Source of the DNA: Bhargavaea massiliensis
Lineage (GTDB): Bacteria; Bacillota; Bacilli; Bacillales_A; Planococcaceae
Assembly (NCBI RefSeq): GCF_018390575.1
Contig: NZ_JAHBCJ010000004.1
Location: 1 to 64,000 of the forward strand
Length of the DNA: 64,000 bases
Direction: 5' to 3'
This document shows positions 1 to 8,764 of the stretch, piece by piece. The notes beneath the pieces are model-generated. The model ran no database searches, had not been told where the DNA came from, and worked only from the letters and a program-made list of their open reading frames with translations. Made by a program: the position numbers and the translations under genes. Every line of letters begins with the position of its first letter. Within the stretch, counting starts at the first letter, position 1.

Positions 1-4
1 TCAG

Positions 5-54
5 GAAAAGAAAAAACTGCAGACAAAGGAGCATTACACTCACTTTGTCTACAG
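5..54 (-). terminator. rho-independent terminator of rnhC
   Basis: Inverted repeat CTGCAGACAAAG (17-28) / CTTTGTCTACAG (43-54), 11 of 12 paired. On the minus strand it is followed by a T-rich run (complement of 5-16). It lies 30 bases past the rnhC stop. Confidence 0.8.
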
Positions 55-83
55 TATGCGTCCGGCATCAGCCGGACAGCCTA

Positions 84-1025
84 TCATGACCTTCCGGAGC
101 GCTTGGACGCAAGAACCGAGGCTTTATGGGTATTGGCAAAATGCCGCTTCGTGATCGAAGCTAGAAAGTCATCACCTTTTCTCAAAAGGATTTTCGCGGC
201 CGCCTCGTCGACCGGCTTGCCGGCGCCTTTCGGAAGCCGGACGCCTGCTATCTCGCTAAGGCGGTCCATTTCTTCAAGGAAAGCCACTCTGGCGAGAATC
301 GACGCACAGGCAACGGACACATGGAGATTTTCCGCCTTTGTGGAAAACAGGACGTTTTCCCGGATGATTTCCGGTTCGGATGCGATATGGCGATAGTAAA
401 TGCCGCGTTCCGCAAACTGGTCGATCAGGATGTGGTCCGGTTTGATGCCGTCCATTTTACGAAGCACATGTTTAAGTGCCTGATTATGGAGCAGCGCCTT
501 GATTTTCCCTTGGGACCAGCCCTTGGCTTGGACATTATTATATTTTTCATTCGGGAGGACAAGCACGCTGTTCATGAATGACTCTTTGATTTCCGGCCCG
601 ATTTTCTGCATGTGGGCGTCTGTCAGCATCTTCGAGTCTTTGACTCCGAGTTCCTCGGCCAGCGCAATTTTTTCTGCGGGAACAAAGCAAGCCGCAACAG
701 TGACTGGCCCGAAAAAGTCGCCTGTTCCGGTTTCGTCCGATCCGAGCACGGACAAGCGGGCAAGACCCGGAGGCAGCTTTTCCCCCTTTGCTTGAGTCGT
801 TTTTTTGGAGCTTGCGGGGGAAGCGCCTCCCCATCTGGATGCCTCCGCTTCGGCGCCCCCTCCCTGGAACAACACTTTCCCGGATTTGTAGGCGGTGATG
901 GATACGCCGCCCGACTTTGCGGCAAATACCACGCCCGGAGCGTTCCGTTCGATTTTGGAGCCCGCGTAGTGGGCCATAAGTTCCCGGATCTTGTCCGGGC
1001 CAAGCTGGATTACCGCATTCGACAT
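84..1025 (-). CDS. rnhC: ribonuclease HIII
   Basis: Cleaves the RNA strand of RNA-DNA hybrids in the cytoplasm. The C-terminal two thirds is an RNase HII/HIII fold: it opens with [15 protein letters not shown], holding the first acidic active-site residues, and continues through VKDSKML and a late ILIDQF block. The N-terminal 80 or so residues form the HIII-specific TBP-like substrate-binding domain ([19 protein letters not shown]). About 313 residues, normal for the family. I chose the ATG at 1025 because GGAAGG lies nine bases ahead of it; the in-frame ATG at 1034 directly abuts that ribosome site. The gene diverges from zapA, as in B. subtilis. Confidence 0.95.
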   Translation of the reverse strand: MSNAVIQLGPDKIRELMAHYAGSKIERNAPGVVFAAKSGGVSITAYKSGKVLFQGGGAEAEASRWGGASPASSKKTTQAKGEKLPPGLARLSVLGSDETGTGDFFGPVTVAACFVPAEKIALAEELGVKDSKMLTDAHMQKIGPEIKESFMNSVLVLPNEKYNNVQAKGWSQGKIKALLHNQALKHVLRKMDGIKPDHILIDQFAERGIYYRHIASEPEIIRENVLFSTKAENLHVSVACASILARVAFLEEMDRLSEIAGVRLPKGAGKPVDEAAAKILLRKGDDFLASITKRHFANTHKASVLASKRSGRS

Positions 1026-1115
1026 GATTCTCATCCTTCCGCCGTTTCGTACCTACACATGGCAAGTCTTTTCATGGTAATATGGTGTATGGGATTTTTC
1101 AAGGAGGTGGCGGGA

Positions 1116-1376
1116 GTGGCTGAACCTGAAAAAAACCGTGTGTCCGTCGACATCTACGGTCAGACATATCAGATGGTGGGGAAAGAAACTGTCGGACATA
1201 TGCGGCTCGTCGCTTCGCTAGTGGATGATATGATGCGCGAGATCTCTTCAAAGAACCGCTCGCTCGATACTACGAAAATCGCGGTGCTGACCGCACTCAA
1301 TACAATGAATGACTCGCTCAAGCTCAAAGAGCGGGTTGAAGAACTTGAAAACGAACTGAACCAATTGAAGGGCTGA
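1116..1376 (+). CDS. zapA: cell division protein ZapA
   Basis: Small FtsZ-associated protein that promotes Z-ring bundling. 86 residues. The N-terminal part ([15 protein letters not shown]) is the beta-rich ZapA head; the rest ([17 protein letters not shown]) is a heptad-patterned coiled-coil tail. Start is GTG at 1116, directly behind AAGGAGG (1101-1107). The frame stays open far upstream, but that part overlaps rnhC and has no ribosome site. It is followed after seven bases by the CvpA-family gene, the conserved zapA-yshB-polX-mutS2 order. Confidence 0.9.
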   Translation: MAEPEKNRVSVDIYGQTYQMVGKETVGHMRLVASLVDDMMREISSKNRSLDTTKIAVLTALNTMNDSLKLKERVEELENELNQLKG

Positions 1377-1383
1377 CACATGT

Positions 1384-1923
1384 ATGCTTGATTTAATCAT
1401 TCTGATTGTTCTTTTGGGCGGCCTCGTAGCGGGCTACAAACGGGGCCTTATTGTCCAGCTCCTACATATGACCAGCATTATCGTCGCACTGATTGTCGCA
1501 TGGAAGTACTATAAGCCGCTTGCCGAAAAGTTTGTGCTGTGGATTCCGTATCCCGCAGTCGAAGCGGGGAACTCGCTTCGGATCTCGTTTGGCAGCATTG
1601 ATTTCGACGAGACGTTCTACCGTCTGCTGGCTTTTGTTTTTATCTTCCTGGCGGTGAAGCTGATTCTGCACCTGATTGCATCCGCTCTGGATTTCCTGAA
1701 ATACCTGCCGGTGCTCGGGTCGGTCAATTCATTTGCGGGAGCGGCACTCGGTTTCCTGGAGTTTTATCTGATCCTGTTTTTTATCCTCTATATCGTGGCA
1801 ATGGTGCCGGTTGCCGCCGTGCAGAACATGATCGATTCCTCGCTTCTCTCAGGGACGATTCTGAAACATACACCGGTATTCTCCGAAGTGGTGAAAAACT
1901 GGTGGTTCATCTATGCAAAATGA
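1384..1923 (+). CDS. CvpA family membrane protein (YshB-like)
   Basis: 179 residues with four hydrophobic segments (roughly 1-20, 25-42, 78-103, 117-145). The Gly-rich first helix (LDLIILIVLLGGLVAGYKRGL) is typical of the CvpA/colicin V production family. The molecular role of this family in Bacillales is not established. The ATG at 1384 has only a weak ribosome site, and proximity to the zapA stop suggests coupling. A strong hairpin follows the stop at once, so transcription may partly end before polX. Confidence 0.8.
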   Translation: MLDLIILIVLLGGLVAGYKRGLIVQLLHMTSIIVALIVAWKYYKPLAEKFVLWIPYPAVEAGNSLRISFGSIDFDETFYRLLAFVFIFLAVKLILHLIASALDFLKYLPVLGSVNSFAGAALGFLEFYLILFFILYIVAMVPVAAVQNMIDSSLLSGTILKHTPVFSEVVKNWWFIYAK

Positions 1924-1954
1924 AAGCTTCCCTTCCGATGAGGGAAGCTTTTTA
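1923..1954 (+). terminator. hairpin between cvpA and polX
   Basis: Perfect 11-bp inverted repeat AAAGCTTCCCT (1923-1933) / AGGGAAGCTTT (1941-1951), loop TCCGATG, with Ts running to 1953. It overlaps the cvpA stop and sits only 22 bases before the polX start, so it could be an attenuator or partial terminator. Confidence 0.65.
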
Positions 1955-1975
1955 TCCGAAAGGGGAATGGTGACG

Positions 1976-3685
1976 GTGAACAAGAAAATCATCATCAAGA
2001 CGCTTGAAGAAATTGCTCTCCATATGGAGCTGCTTGGTGAGAACCCGTTTAAGGTCGGGGCTTTCCGGAAAGCGGCCGGCGTGCTCGAGCAGGATCCGCG
2101 CAGCCTGGCAGAAATGGATGATATTCTGTCTCTGAAAGGAATCGGGAAAGGCACCGGAGCGGTGATTACCGATCTGATGGAAAAAGGAGAGTCCGATCTT
2201 CTCAAAGAACTTCGCACACAGGTGCCGGATGGCCTGATTCCGCTGCTTAAGGTTCCGGGCCTTGGAGGTAAAAAGATCGCCAAGCTGCACGGGGAGCTCG
2301 GCATCGATTCCGCCGAATCGCTCCGCACCGCCTGCGAGGCGGGCGAAGTCAGCAAGCTTGCCGGATTTGGCAAAAAGACCGAGGAGAAAATTCTTGCGGA
2401 ACTAGAGGCGTTCGGTCAGCGTCCGGACAAGCTCCCGCACTGGCAGCTGGAGCCCGTCGTCCGGATGATCGAAAACATCCTGAATTCGATTCCTGAAGTG
2501 AACCGCTACAAGGTAACTGGCAGCTACCGGCGCACTGCAGAGATGAGCAGTGACTTGGACTTTATTGTCGTCACCAGGGAAGCGGAGCGGGTCAACGAAT
2601 TGCTGGCAACCGGACTTCCTGTCACGGGAACCGCGGCTTCAGGCGAAGCCAAGCTGTCGGTCACCGTCGATGCGGAAGAACCGGTGGATGTGGATTTCCG
2701 GTTCGTCACGGAGGAACAGTTTGCAAGCGCGATCCACCACTTTACCGGATCGAAGGATCATAATGTCCGGATGCGGCAGATCGCCAAAGAGCGCGGCGAG
2801 AAAATCAGTGAATACGGAGTGGAACAGGAAGACGGCACTGTCATCACGTTTGATTCCGAGAAAGACTTTTTTGCCCACTTCGACTTGCCGTTTTTCCCGC
2901 CGGCGGTACGGAAAGACGGGACGGAGCTGGACCGGGCAGATAAATTGGAAACCCTGATTCGCCCGGAAGACATCTGTTCGGACCTTCATATGCACACAGT
3001 CTGGTCGGACGGTGCGGAATCCATCCGTGAGATGGCGGAAGCCTGCCGGAATCTGGGGTACAGCCACATGGTCATTACGGATCACTCCCGTTATTTACGG
3101 GTCGCGAACGGTCTGACTCCTGAGCGCCTCCGGGAGCAGATCCGTGAAGTCCGTGAGGCGGATGCGGAAATGGACGGCATCACGATCCTGTGTGGGACAG
3201 AGATGGACATTTTGCCGGACGCCACGCTGGACTTTGATGATGAGCTGATGTCGGAACTCGACTTCGTTATTGCTTCGATCCACTCCAATTTCAGCCAGCC
3301 TCAAGAAAAGATCATGGAGCGCCTCCATGCGGCGATTTCCAACCCGCACGTGGATATGATTGCGCACCCGACCGGCCGGATCATCGGCCGCCGGGACGGC
3401 TACTCGACTGATGTGGCGCAGCTGATCGACTGGGCTGCGGAATACGGCAAGATCCTTGAGCTGAACGCCAATCCTTACCGGTTGGACCTTGCTGAAGAGT
3501 GGCTGGCACTGGCCGCGGACAAAGGTGTACCGATCGCAATCAATACAGACGCACACAGCGTGGGCCAGCTGGCTTATATGGAAACCGGTGTGCGCTATGC
3601 ACAGCGTGCATGGCTGCATCGCGATTTGATCGTCAACACATGGACACTCGACCGTTTCCTGGCGCATCTCGGCAGGGAACGATGA
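1976..3685 (+). CDS. polX: DNA polymerase X family with C-terminal PHP domain
   Basis: Repair polymerase of family X fused to a PHP phosphoesterase/exonuclease domain. 569 residues, like B. subtilis YshC. Helix-hairpin-helix units fall near residues 30-150. The polymerase core starts at GSYRR (about 182), followed by the metal-binding SDLD (about 193-196) and a later VDVDF. The PHP domain starts near residue 335 with DLHMHTVWSDG and ends with INTDAHS, both metal-ligand motifs. GTG at 1976 is preferred over ATG at 1967 because AAAGGGG (1959-1965) gives a ten-base spacing. The mutS2 gene follows after 39 bases. Confidence 0.92.
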   Translation: MNKKIIIKTLEEIALHMELLGENPFKVGAFRKAAGVLEQDPRSLAEMDDILSLKGIGKGTGAVITDLMEKGESDLLKELRTQVPDGLIPLLKVPGLGGKKIAKLHGELGIDSAESLRTACEAGEVSKLAGFGKKTEEKILAELEAFGQRPDKLPHWQLEPVVRMIENILNSIPEVNRYKVTGSYRRTAEMSSDLDFIVVTREAERVNELLATGLPVTGTAASGEAKLSVTVDAEEPVDVDFRFVTEEQFASAIHHFTGSKDHNVRMRQIAKERGEKISEYGVEQEDGTVITFDSEKDFFAHFDLPFFPPAVRKDGTELDRADKLETLIRPEDICSDLHMHTVWSDGAESIREMAEACRNLGYSHMVITDHSRYLRVANGLTPERLREQIREVREADAEMDGITILCGTEMDILPDATLDFDDELMSELDFVIASIHSNFSQPQEKIMERLHAAISNPHVDMIAHPTGRIIGRRDGYSTDVAQLIDWAAEYGKILELNANPYRLDLAEEWLALAADKGVPIAINTDAHSVGQLAYMETGVRYAQRAWLHRDLIVNTWTLDRFLAHLGRER

Positions 3686-3724
3686 TTCTAATAGACTGAC
3701 CAGATCTGAAAGGAAGTGGGGCAC

Positions 3725-6085
3725 ATGGAGGCCCGAGTCCTGAAAACACTTGAATTTGATAAAATCCGGTCCGAAGTGACCGGGCATTGCACGTCGGCAC
3801 TCGGACGTTCGCGTATCGGGGAGCTGGTCCCTTCAAATGAGATCGAAAAGGTACGCTCGCTTCTCCAAGAGACGGACGAAGCACTGGCCATTTACCGAAT
3901 CCGCGGAAATGTCCCGATGGGCGGTCTTTTCGACATCCGCATGTACGCCAAGCGCGCGCAGGCGGGCGGCACACTCGGCGCCGGCGAACTCATGGAGACG
4001 GCGAGCACGATCCGCGCAGGCCGCATCCTCCGCCAGTTCCTGGAGGCGATTGCGGAAGAAGGGGAAATCGACATCCCGCTTTTTATTGCGAAAAAAGAGG
4101 AGATGCCGGTCCTTACGGCACTCGAGCACGAAATCAACGCTTGCATCGACGAAAACGGAAAAGTGCTGGACAGCGCTTCGACGGCACTCCGTTCTATCCG
4201 CCAGCAGCTCCGGACCCAGGAGGGAAGGGTCCGGGAAAAACTGGAGCAGTATACACGAAACAACTCGAAGATGCTCTCCGACTCGATTGTCACTATCCGG
4301 AACGACCGCTATGTCATTCCGGTCAAGCAGGAGTACCGGACGCATTTCGGCGGAATTGTCCACGACCAGTCTTCCTCGGGCCAGACACTGTTTATCGAGC
4401 CAGATGCGGTTGTTCAGGCAAACAATGAAATTCGCCAGCTGAAGTCAAGGGAAAAGGAAGAAATTGAACGGATTCTCCGCGAGCTGAGCGGCCATGTGCA
4501 GGAGCACGCCCATGAACTGTTTATATTGGTCCGGATCTTGGGGGACATGGATGCGGTTCTGGCAAAGGCGAAATATGGAATAACCCAGAAGGCGACCGTG
4601 CCGAAGGTCAATGACGAGGGATACATCCGCCTCGTGAAAGGGCGCCACCCATTTTTGCCGAGAGAAGAAGCGGTACCGAACACGATCGAATTCGGCAGGG
4701 ATACGACGGCAATCGTCATTACGGGCCCGAACACAGGCGGGAAAACCGTCACACTGAAAACGGTCGGCCTTTGCACACTCATGACACAGGCAGGTATACC
4801 GATTCCCGCGCTTGATGGCTCGGAAATGGCCGTGTTCAAAGATGTGTTTGCCGATATCGGTGATGAGCAGTCCATCGAACAAAGCTTGAGTACGTTTTCT
4901 TCACATATGGTCAACATTGTCGACATCCTCAAAAAGTTCGATTCCGAATCATTGGTCATGTTCGATGAGCTCGGTTCCGGTACCGATCCGCAGGAAGGCG
5001 CGGCACTGGCCATCGCGATTCTGGATGAAGTCCATGGCCGCGGAGCCCGTGTCATGGCGACGACTCACTATCCTGAACTGAAAGCCTATGGATACAACCG
5101 TCCCGGCGTGGTCAATGCGAGCGTTGAATTCGATGTCGAAACCCTCAGCCCGACATACCGGTTGCTGATCGGCGTGCCCGGCCGAAGCAACGCGTTCGAA
5201 ATCTCCAGCCGGCTCGGTCTGCCGGACAGCATTATTCGCTATGCCGAAACCTTCACCGGAGAAGACCGGAACGAAGTCGAGACGATGATCACCTCGCTTG
5301 AGGCCAGCAGGGTCCAGGCCGAAAAAGATGCGGAAGAAACAGCAAGGGTCCTCGAGGAATCTGAAGTGCTCCGAGAACAGCTGGACGCACGCCTCTCAGA
5401 GTATGAATCGAAAAAAGATGCACTCGAGCAGAAAGCACGTGAAAAAGCGAAGAAAATCGTCGAGGATGCGCGCAGGGAAGCAGAATCGGTCATCTCGGAC
5501 CTTCGGGCACTCAGGCTGAATGCAGGCGCTTCGGTGAAAGAACACGAACTGATCGATGCGAAAAAGCGCCTGGAAAGTGCCATCCCGGAAGAGGAACTTA
5601 CGAAGAAGCCGAAACAGAAGGCGAAGTCTGCCAAGAGAGAACTCCGCCCGGGCGATGAAGTCAAGGTGCTCAGCTACGGACAGAAGGGCTCGCTTATTGA
5701 AAAGATGTCGGACGGCGAATGGATGGTCCAGCTCGGCATCCTGAAAATGAAGATCGACGAATCCGACCTTGAGTATGTCAAGCCGGAGAAGGAAAAAGAG
5801 ACGGTCAACGTCAATGCGGTCCGGGGCCGGTCGGGCTCAGGGGTCAAGCTGGAACTCGACCTTCGCGGCGAACGGTACGAGGATGCGATCCGGCGGACTG
5901 AGAAGTACATCGATGATGCGCTTCTTGCAAACTATCCGCGTGTGTCGATCATCCACGGCAAAGGGACCGGGGCTCTCCGCGAGGGAATCCAGAAGTACCT
6001 TCGCCGCCACCCGCGAGTCAAAAGCTTCCGGTTCGGCGAAGCAGGCGAAGGCGGCTACGGGGTCACCGTGGTCGAGCTGAAGTAG
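3725..6085 (+). CDS. mutS2: endonuclease MutS2
   Basis: MutS-like ATPase implicated in suppressing recombination and in rescue of collided ribosomes. 786 residues, the standard length. Walker A is GPNTGGKT near residue 333, Walker B MFDELGSGTDP near 415, then STFSSHM and TTHYPELKAY. A long charged coiled coil (about 520-630) is followed by a KOW-like segment and a C-terminal Smr domain from LDLRGERYEDA (about 711), with HGKGTG near 744. ATG at 3725 is chosen because GGAAG precedes it by nine bases. It probably shares a transcript with polX. Confidence 0.95.
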   Translation: MEARVLKTLEFDKIRSEVTGHCTSALGRSRIGELVPSNEIEKVRSLLQETDEALAIYRIRGNVPMGGLFDIRMYAKRAQAGGTLGAGELMETASTIRAGRILRQFLEAIAEEGEIDIPLFIAKKEEMPVLTALEHEINACIDENGKVLDSASTALRSIRQQLRTQEGRVREKLEQYTRNNSKMLSDSIVTIRNDRYVIPVKQEYRTHFGGIVHDQSSSGQTLFIEPDAVVQANNEIRQLKSREKEEIERILRELSGHVQEHAHELFILVRILGDMDAVLAKAKYGITQKATVPKVNDEGYIRLVKGRHPFLPREEAVPNTIEFGRDTTAIVITGPNTGGKTVTLKTVGLCTLMTQAGIPIPALDGSEMAVFKDVFADIGDEQSIEQSLSTFSSHMVNIVDILKKFDSESLVMFDELGSGTDPQEGAALAIAILDEVHGRGARVMATTHYPELKAYGYNRPGVVNASVEFDVETLSPTYRLLIGVPGRSNAFEISSRLGLPDSIIRYAETFTGEDRNEVETMITSLEASRVQAEKDAEETARVLEESEVLREQLDARLSEYESKKDALEQKAREKAKKIVEDARREAESVISDLRALRLNAGASVKEHELIDAKKRLESAIPEEELTKKPKQKAKSAKRELRPGDEVKVLSYGQKGSLIEKMSDGEWMVQLGILKMKIDESDLEYVKPEKEKETVNVNAVRGRSGSGVKLELDLRGERYEDAIRRTEKYIDDALLANYPRVSIIHGKGTGALREGIQKYLRRHPRVKSFRFGEAGEGGYGVTVVELK

Positions 6086-6205
6086 GAAGGCCTGAGGCTG
6101 AGAACTTTTCAACCGGCTGCGGCTGTCTGCACATGAATTGGGCGGAAATGAAACTTCATTGCATGTAACCCGTATAGGTATCAAAACCGCAAAGGAGCAA
6201 ACTGA

Positions 6206-6619
6206 ATGCTGTTATCGAGTTTCTGGTCGCATCCGATCGTGGAGACGGCCGGCTATTTCAGTGTCACGGTCCTCTGCCTGGTCGTATCAATGGTGATTTT
6301 TGAAATCGTGACGAAATACAAGAACTGGGAAGAGATCAAGAACGGAAATGTGGCTGTCGCGCTTGCAACAGGCGGCAAAATTTACGGAGTGGCGAATATT
6401 TTCCGCCATTCCATCCAACAGCATTCCTCGTTGCCGGAAATGCTTGCATGGGGAGGGTTCGGATTTTTCCTCCTCATTATGGCCTACTGGCTTTTCGAAT
6501 TTTTGACTCCACGGTTTAATGTTGACGAAGAAATCGGAAATGGCAACCGGGCAGTGGGCCTTATTTCCCTCATCATCTCGGTGGGACTGAGCTATGTCAT
6601 TGCGGCAAGCATCACCTGA
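6206..6619 (+). CDS. DUF350 family membrane protein (YshE-like)
   Basis: 137 residues with four hydrophobic helices (about 14-35, 52-68, 80-99 and 113-135). The Gly/Ala motif NVAVALATGGKIYGVANIF and the later NGNRAVGLISLIISVGLSYVIAASI are the internally duplicated DUF350 pattern. The family's function is unknown. AAAGGAG lies ahead of the ATG. It occupies the yshE position between mutS2 and the fatty-acid genes. Confidence 0.85.
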   Translation: MLLSSFWSHPIVETAGYFSVTVLCLVVSMVIFEIVTKYKNWEEIKNGNVAVALATGGKIYGVANIFRHSIQQHSSLPEMLAWGGFGFFLLIMAYWLFEFLTPRFNVDEEIGNGNRAVGLISLIISVGLSYVIAASIT

Positions 6620-6652
6620 TTTCCGGATCCGTCCCGAAAGGCGGTAAATGAT

Positions 6653-6736
6653 ATGGACATGATCAAACTGGCCAAGCTGCTGCTGGTATTGTGCGCCGGC
6701 TTCATCATCGTCGGCATCTGGTGGCTGTTTTTCTGA
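6653..6736 (+). CDS. 27-residue single-span membrane peptide
   Basis: Short reading frame reading MDMIKLAKLLLV... and ending IIVGIWWLFF. A lysine-flanked hydrophobic core of about 20 residues would span the membrane. AAAGGCGG ends eight bases ahead of the ATG, and it starts 33 bases after the DUF350 stop. Codons are ordinary for this genome. I recognise no family; it may be a partner of the DUF350 protein, but that is inference. Confidence 0.5.
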   Translation: MDMIKLAKLLLVLCAGFIIVGIWWLFF

Positions 6737-6867
6737 AGGCAGCGAGTAATGGAGATTGTGCGTGCATTCCGGGTATGCGACGAAAATGGGCGTGATGATT
6801 CCGGACTGTTCACCAATCTGACTTCAGGCATAGACAGCCCGCTCGGCCATCAGCACGGGTAATCTTA

Positions 6868-6895
6868 AAGGCGCAGGGAAACCTGCGTCTTTTCG
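6868..6895 (+). terminator. terminator upstream of fadD
   Basis: CGCAGG-GAAA-CCTGCG stem (6872-6887) with a GAAA tetraloop, followed by CTTTTC. Ends the mutS2/yshE region. Confidence 0.6.
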
Positions 6896-6904
6896 CATTG
6901 CCAG

Positions 6905-6933
6905 TTGAAAGCGCATTCATCATAAGGTAAGAT
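6905..6933 (+). promoter_or_regulatory. sigma-A-type promoter of fadD
   Basis: TTGAAA (6905-6910), 17-base spacer, TAAGAT (6928-6933), 44 bases before the fadD start. I see no FadR-type palindrome here. Confidence 0.5.
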
Positions 6934-6976
6934 AGTAATAGGAATATTCAAACGATTTATAGGAAGGGGTCTGATC

Positions 6977-8674
6977 ATGACGGAAAAACCATGGCTCAAG
7001 AACTATCCCGAAGGAATTCCGCCAACGCTTGACTACCCTGAAGAACCGCTTCAGGATGGCTTGACCCGTTCGGCATCCAAGTTTCCGGAGAAAACGGCCA
7101 TTCATTTTCTCGGCAGACAAGTGAGTTATAAAGAACTGTACGAGTCTGCCCTTAAGTTCGGAAATTATCTGAAGCGCCTGGGAATCGGCAAGGGTGACCG
7201 GGTGGCGATCATGCTGCCGAATTGTCCCCAAAATGTCATCGCCTTCTATGGCATCCTGTACGCAGGCGGCGTGGTGGTTCAGACCAATCCTCTTTACACT
7301 GAGAAAGAACTTGCATACCAGATGAACGATTCAGGTGCCAAAGCTATTCTCACGCTGGACATCTTGTTCCCGAGGGTCTCTAAAGCAATCGGCGAAACGG
7401 CTCTGGAGAATGTCATCGTCACAGGTATCAAAGACTATCTTCCATTCCCGAAAAACGTACTTTATCCGTTTGTGCAGAAAAAAGAGTACGGCATGACAGT
7501 CAAGGTCGAACACCGAGGGCGGAATCATCTCTTTACAGAAGTGATGAAACGGACGCAGGCGGAGCCGATCGATGCAGTGAACACGGATCAGGAAGATCTC
7601 GCCCTTCTCCAGTACACAGGGGGGACGACAGGATCGCCGAAAGGGGTCATGCTTTCCCATAGGAACCTGATTGCGAATACCGAAATGTGTGCCGCGTGGA
7701 TGTACCGGTGCGAGCCCGGAGAAGAAGTGACCCTCGGAATTTTGCCATTCTTCCACGTCTATGGAATGACGACTGTTCTGGTGCTCTCGGTCAGCCAAGG
7801 AAACAAAATGGTGCTCGTGCCAAAATTCGATCCGGAAACCGTGCTGAAGCTGATCGAAAAGCAATCGCCGACCCTCTTCCCGGGCGCACCGACCATTTAC
7901 ATCGGCCTGCTGAATCATCCCGACATCGGCAATTATGACTTATCTTCCATCAAGGCTTGCCTGAGCGGATCCGCTCCGCTGCCGGTGGATATCCAGTCAC
8001 AGTTCGAGAAAATCACGAAAGGGAAGCTGGTCGAAGGCTATGGCCTGTCCGAATCGTCACCTGTGACGCATTCAAATCTGATCTGGGACGGAGAGCGGAA
8101 AAAAGGCTCTGTCGGGCTTCCTTGGCCGGATACGGAAGCAGCCATATTTAAGACCGGAACGACAGAACCTTTGGGATTGGGAGAAGTGGGAGAAATTGCG
8201 GTAAAGGGACCACAGGTCATGAAGGGGTACTGGAACCGGCCTGAAGAAACGGCTGCCACTTTAAAAGACGGCTGGCTTCTCACGGGAGATCTGGGGTATA
8301 TGGATGAGGACGGCTACTTCTATGTGGTCGACCGCAAGAAGGACATGATTATTGCAAGCGGGTATAATGTCTATCCCCGGGAAATCGAGGAAGTGCTTTA
8401 CGAGCATCCTGGAGTGGCGGAATGTGTGGTTGCCGGCGTTCCAGACCCGTACCGGGGGGAAACGGTCAAGGCATATATCGTCAAGAAGGAAGGCACTCAC
8501 CTGACGGAAGAAGAGCTGAACGAGCATTGCCGGAAGAGCCTCGCTGCCTATAAGGCACCGAAACTTTATGAGTTCCGTGATGAGTTGCCGAAAACGGCAG
8601 TAGGAAAAATATTGAGGCGCTCACTGATTGACGAAGAAAAAAAGAAGATGGAAGAGGAGAAAGTCATCTCCTGA
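6977..8674 (+). CDS. fadD: long-chain fatty acid--CoA ligase
   Basis: Activates free fatty acids with ATP and CoA for beta-oxidation (LcfA/FadD of the ANL superfamily). 565 residues. The AMP-binding signature YTGGTTGSPKG is near residue 212, the ATP/adenylate motif EGYGLSE near 355, and TGDLGYMDEDGYFYVVDRKKDMI leads into the C-terminal hinge, with the catalytic lysine region KTAVGKILRR near the end. GGAAGGGG precedes the ATG. It is first in the conserved fadD-fadR-fadB-etfB-etfA order, but an internal promoter lies between it and fadR. Confidence 0.95.
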   Translation: MTEKPWLKNYPEGIPPTLDYPEEPLQDGLTRSASKFPEKTAIHFLGRQVSYKELYESALKFGNYLKRLGIGKGDRVAIMLPNCPQNVIAFYGILYAGGVVVQTNPLYTEKELAYQMNDSGAKAILTLDILFPRVSKAIGETALENVIVTGIKDYLPFPKNVLYPFVQKKEYGMTVKVEHRGRNHLFTEVMKRTQAEPIDAVNTDQEDLALLQYTGGTTGSPKGVMLSHRNLIANTEMCAAWMYRCEPGEEVTLGILPFFHVYGMTTVLVLSVSQGNKMVLVPKFDPETVLKLIEKQSPTLFPGAPTIYIGLLNHPDIGNYDLSSIKACLSGSAPLPVDIQSQFEKITKGKLVEGYGLSESSPVTHSNLIWDGERKKGSVGLPWPDTEAAIFKTGTTEPLGLGEVGEIAVKGPQVMKGYWNRPEETAATLKDGWLLTGDLGYMDEDGYFYVVDRKKDMIIASGYNVYPREIEEVLYEHPGVAECVVAGVPDPYRGETVKAYIVKKEGTHLTEEELNEHCRKSLAAYKAPKLYEFRDELPKTAVGKILRRSLIDEEKKKMEEEKVIS

Positions 8675-8681
8675 ACAAAGC

Positions 8682-8710
8682 TTGACAGTTAATCCAATAG
8701 AGAATAATAT
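8682..8710 (+). promoter_or_regulatory. sigma-A promoter of fadR operon
   Basis: TTGACA (8682-8687), exactly 17 bases, TAATAT (8705-8710). It lies between the fadD stop and fadR; the predicted start falls inside the FadR operator. Confidence 0.8.
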
Positions 8711-8712
8711 AG

Positions 8713-8740
8713 AAATATGAATGAATCATCATTCATATTT
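8713..8740 (+). promoter_or_regulatory. FadR operator
   Basis: Perfect 12-bp inverted repeat AAATATGAATGA (8713-8724) / TCATTCATATTT (8729-8740) around ATCA. The core TGAATGA-4-TCATTCA is the established Bacillus FadR box. It covers the predicted transcription start, so FadR would repress its own gene and fadB-etfBA; long-chain acyl-CoA would release it. Confidence 0.85.
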
Positions 8741-8764
8741 CTTTTTTATTTGGTGGTGAACCCA

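Noticed and set aside
60-76. Hairpin GTCCGGC-ATCA-GCCGGAC as rnhC terminator
   Set aside because: No T run follows on either strand; the repeat at 17-54 is the better terminator.
612-1115. In-frame upstream extension of zapA
   Set aside because: It overlaps rnhC on the other strand and has no start with a ribosome site; GTG 1116 directly follows AAGGAGG.
6086-6205. Possible further intergenic repeat array after mutS2
   Set aside because: A few CATGAA/CATTGCATG words occur, but no period of 20 or 21 can be aligned.
6749-6862. 37-residue open frame before the fadD terminator
   Set aside because: Weak ribosome site, no membrane or motif pattern, and it lies in a short spacer before a terminator.
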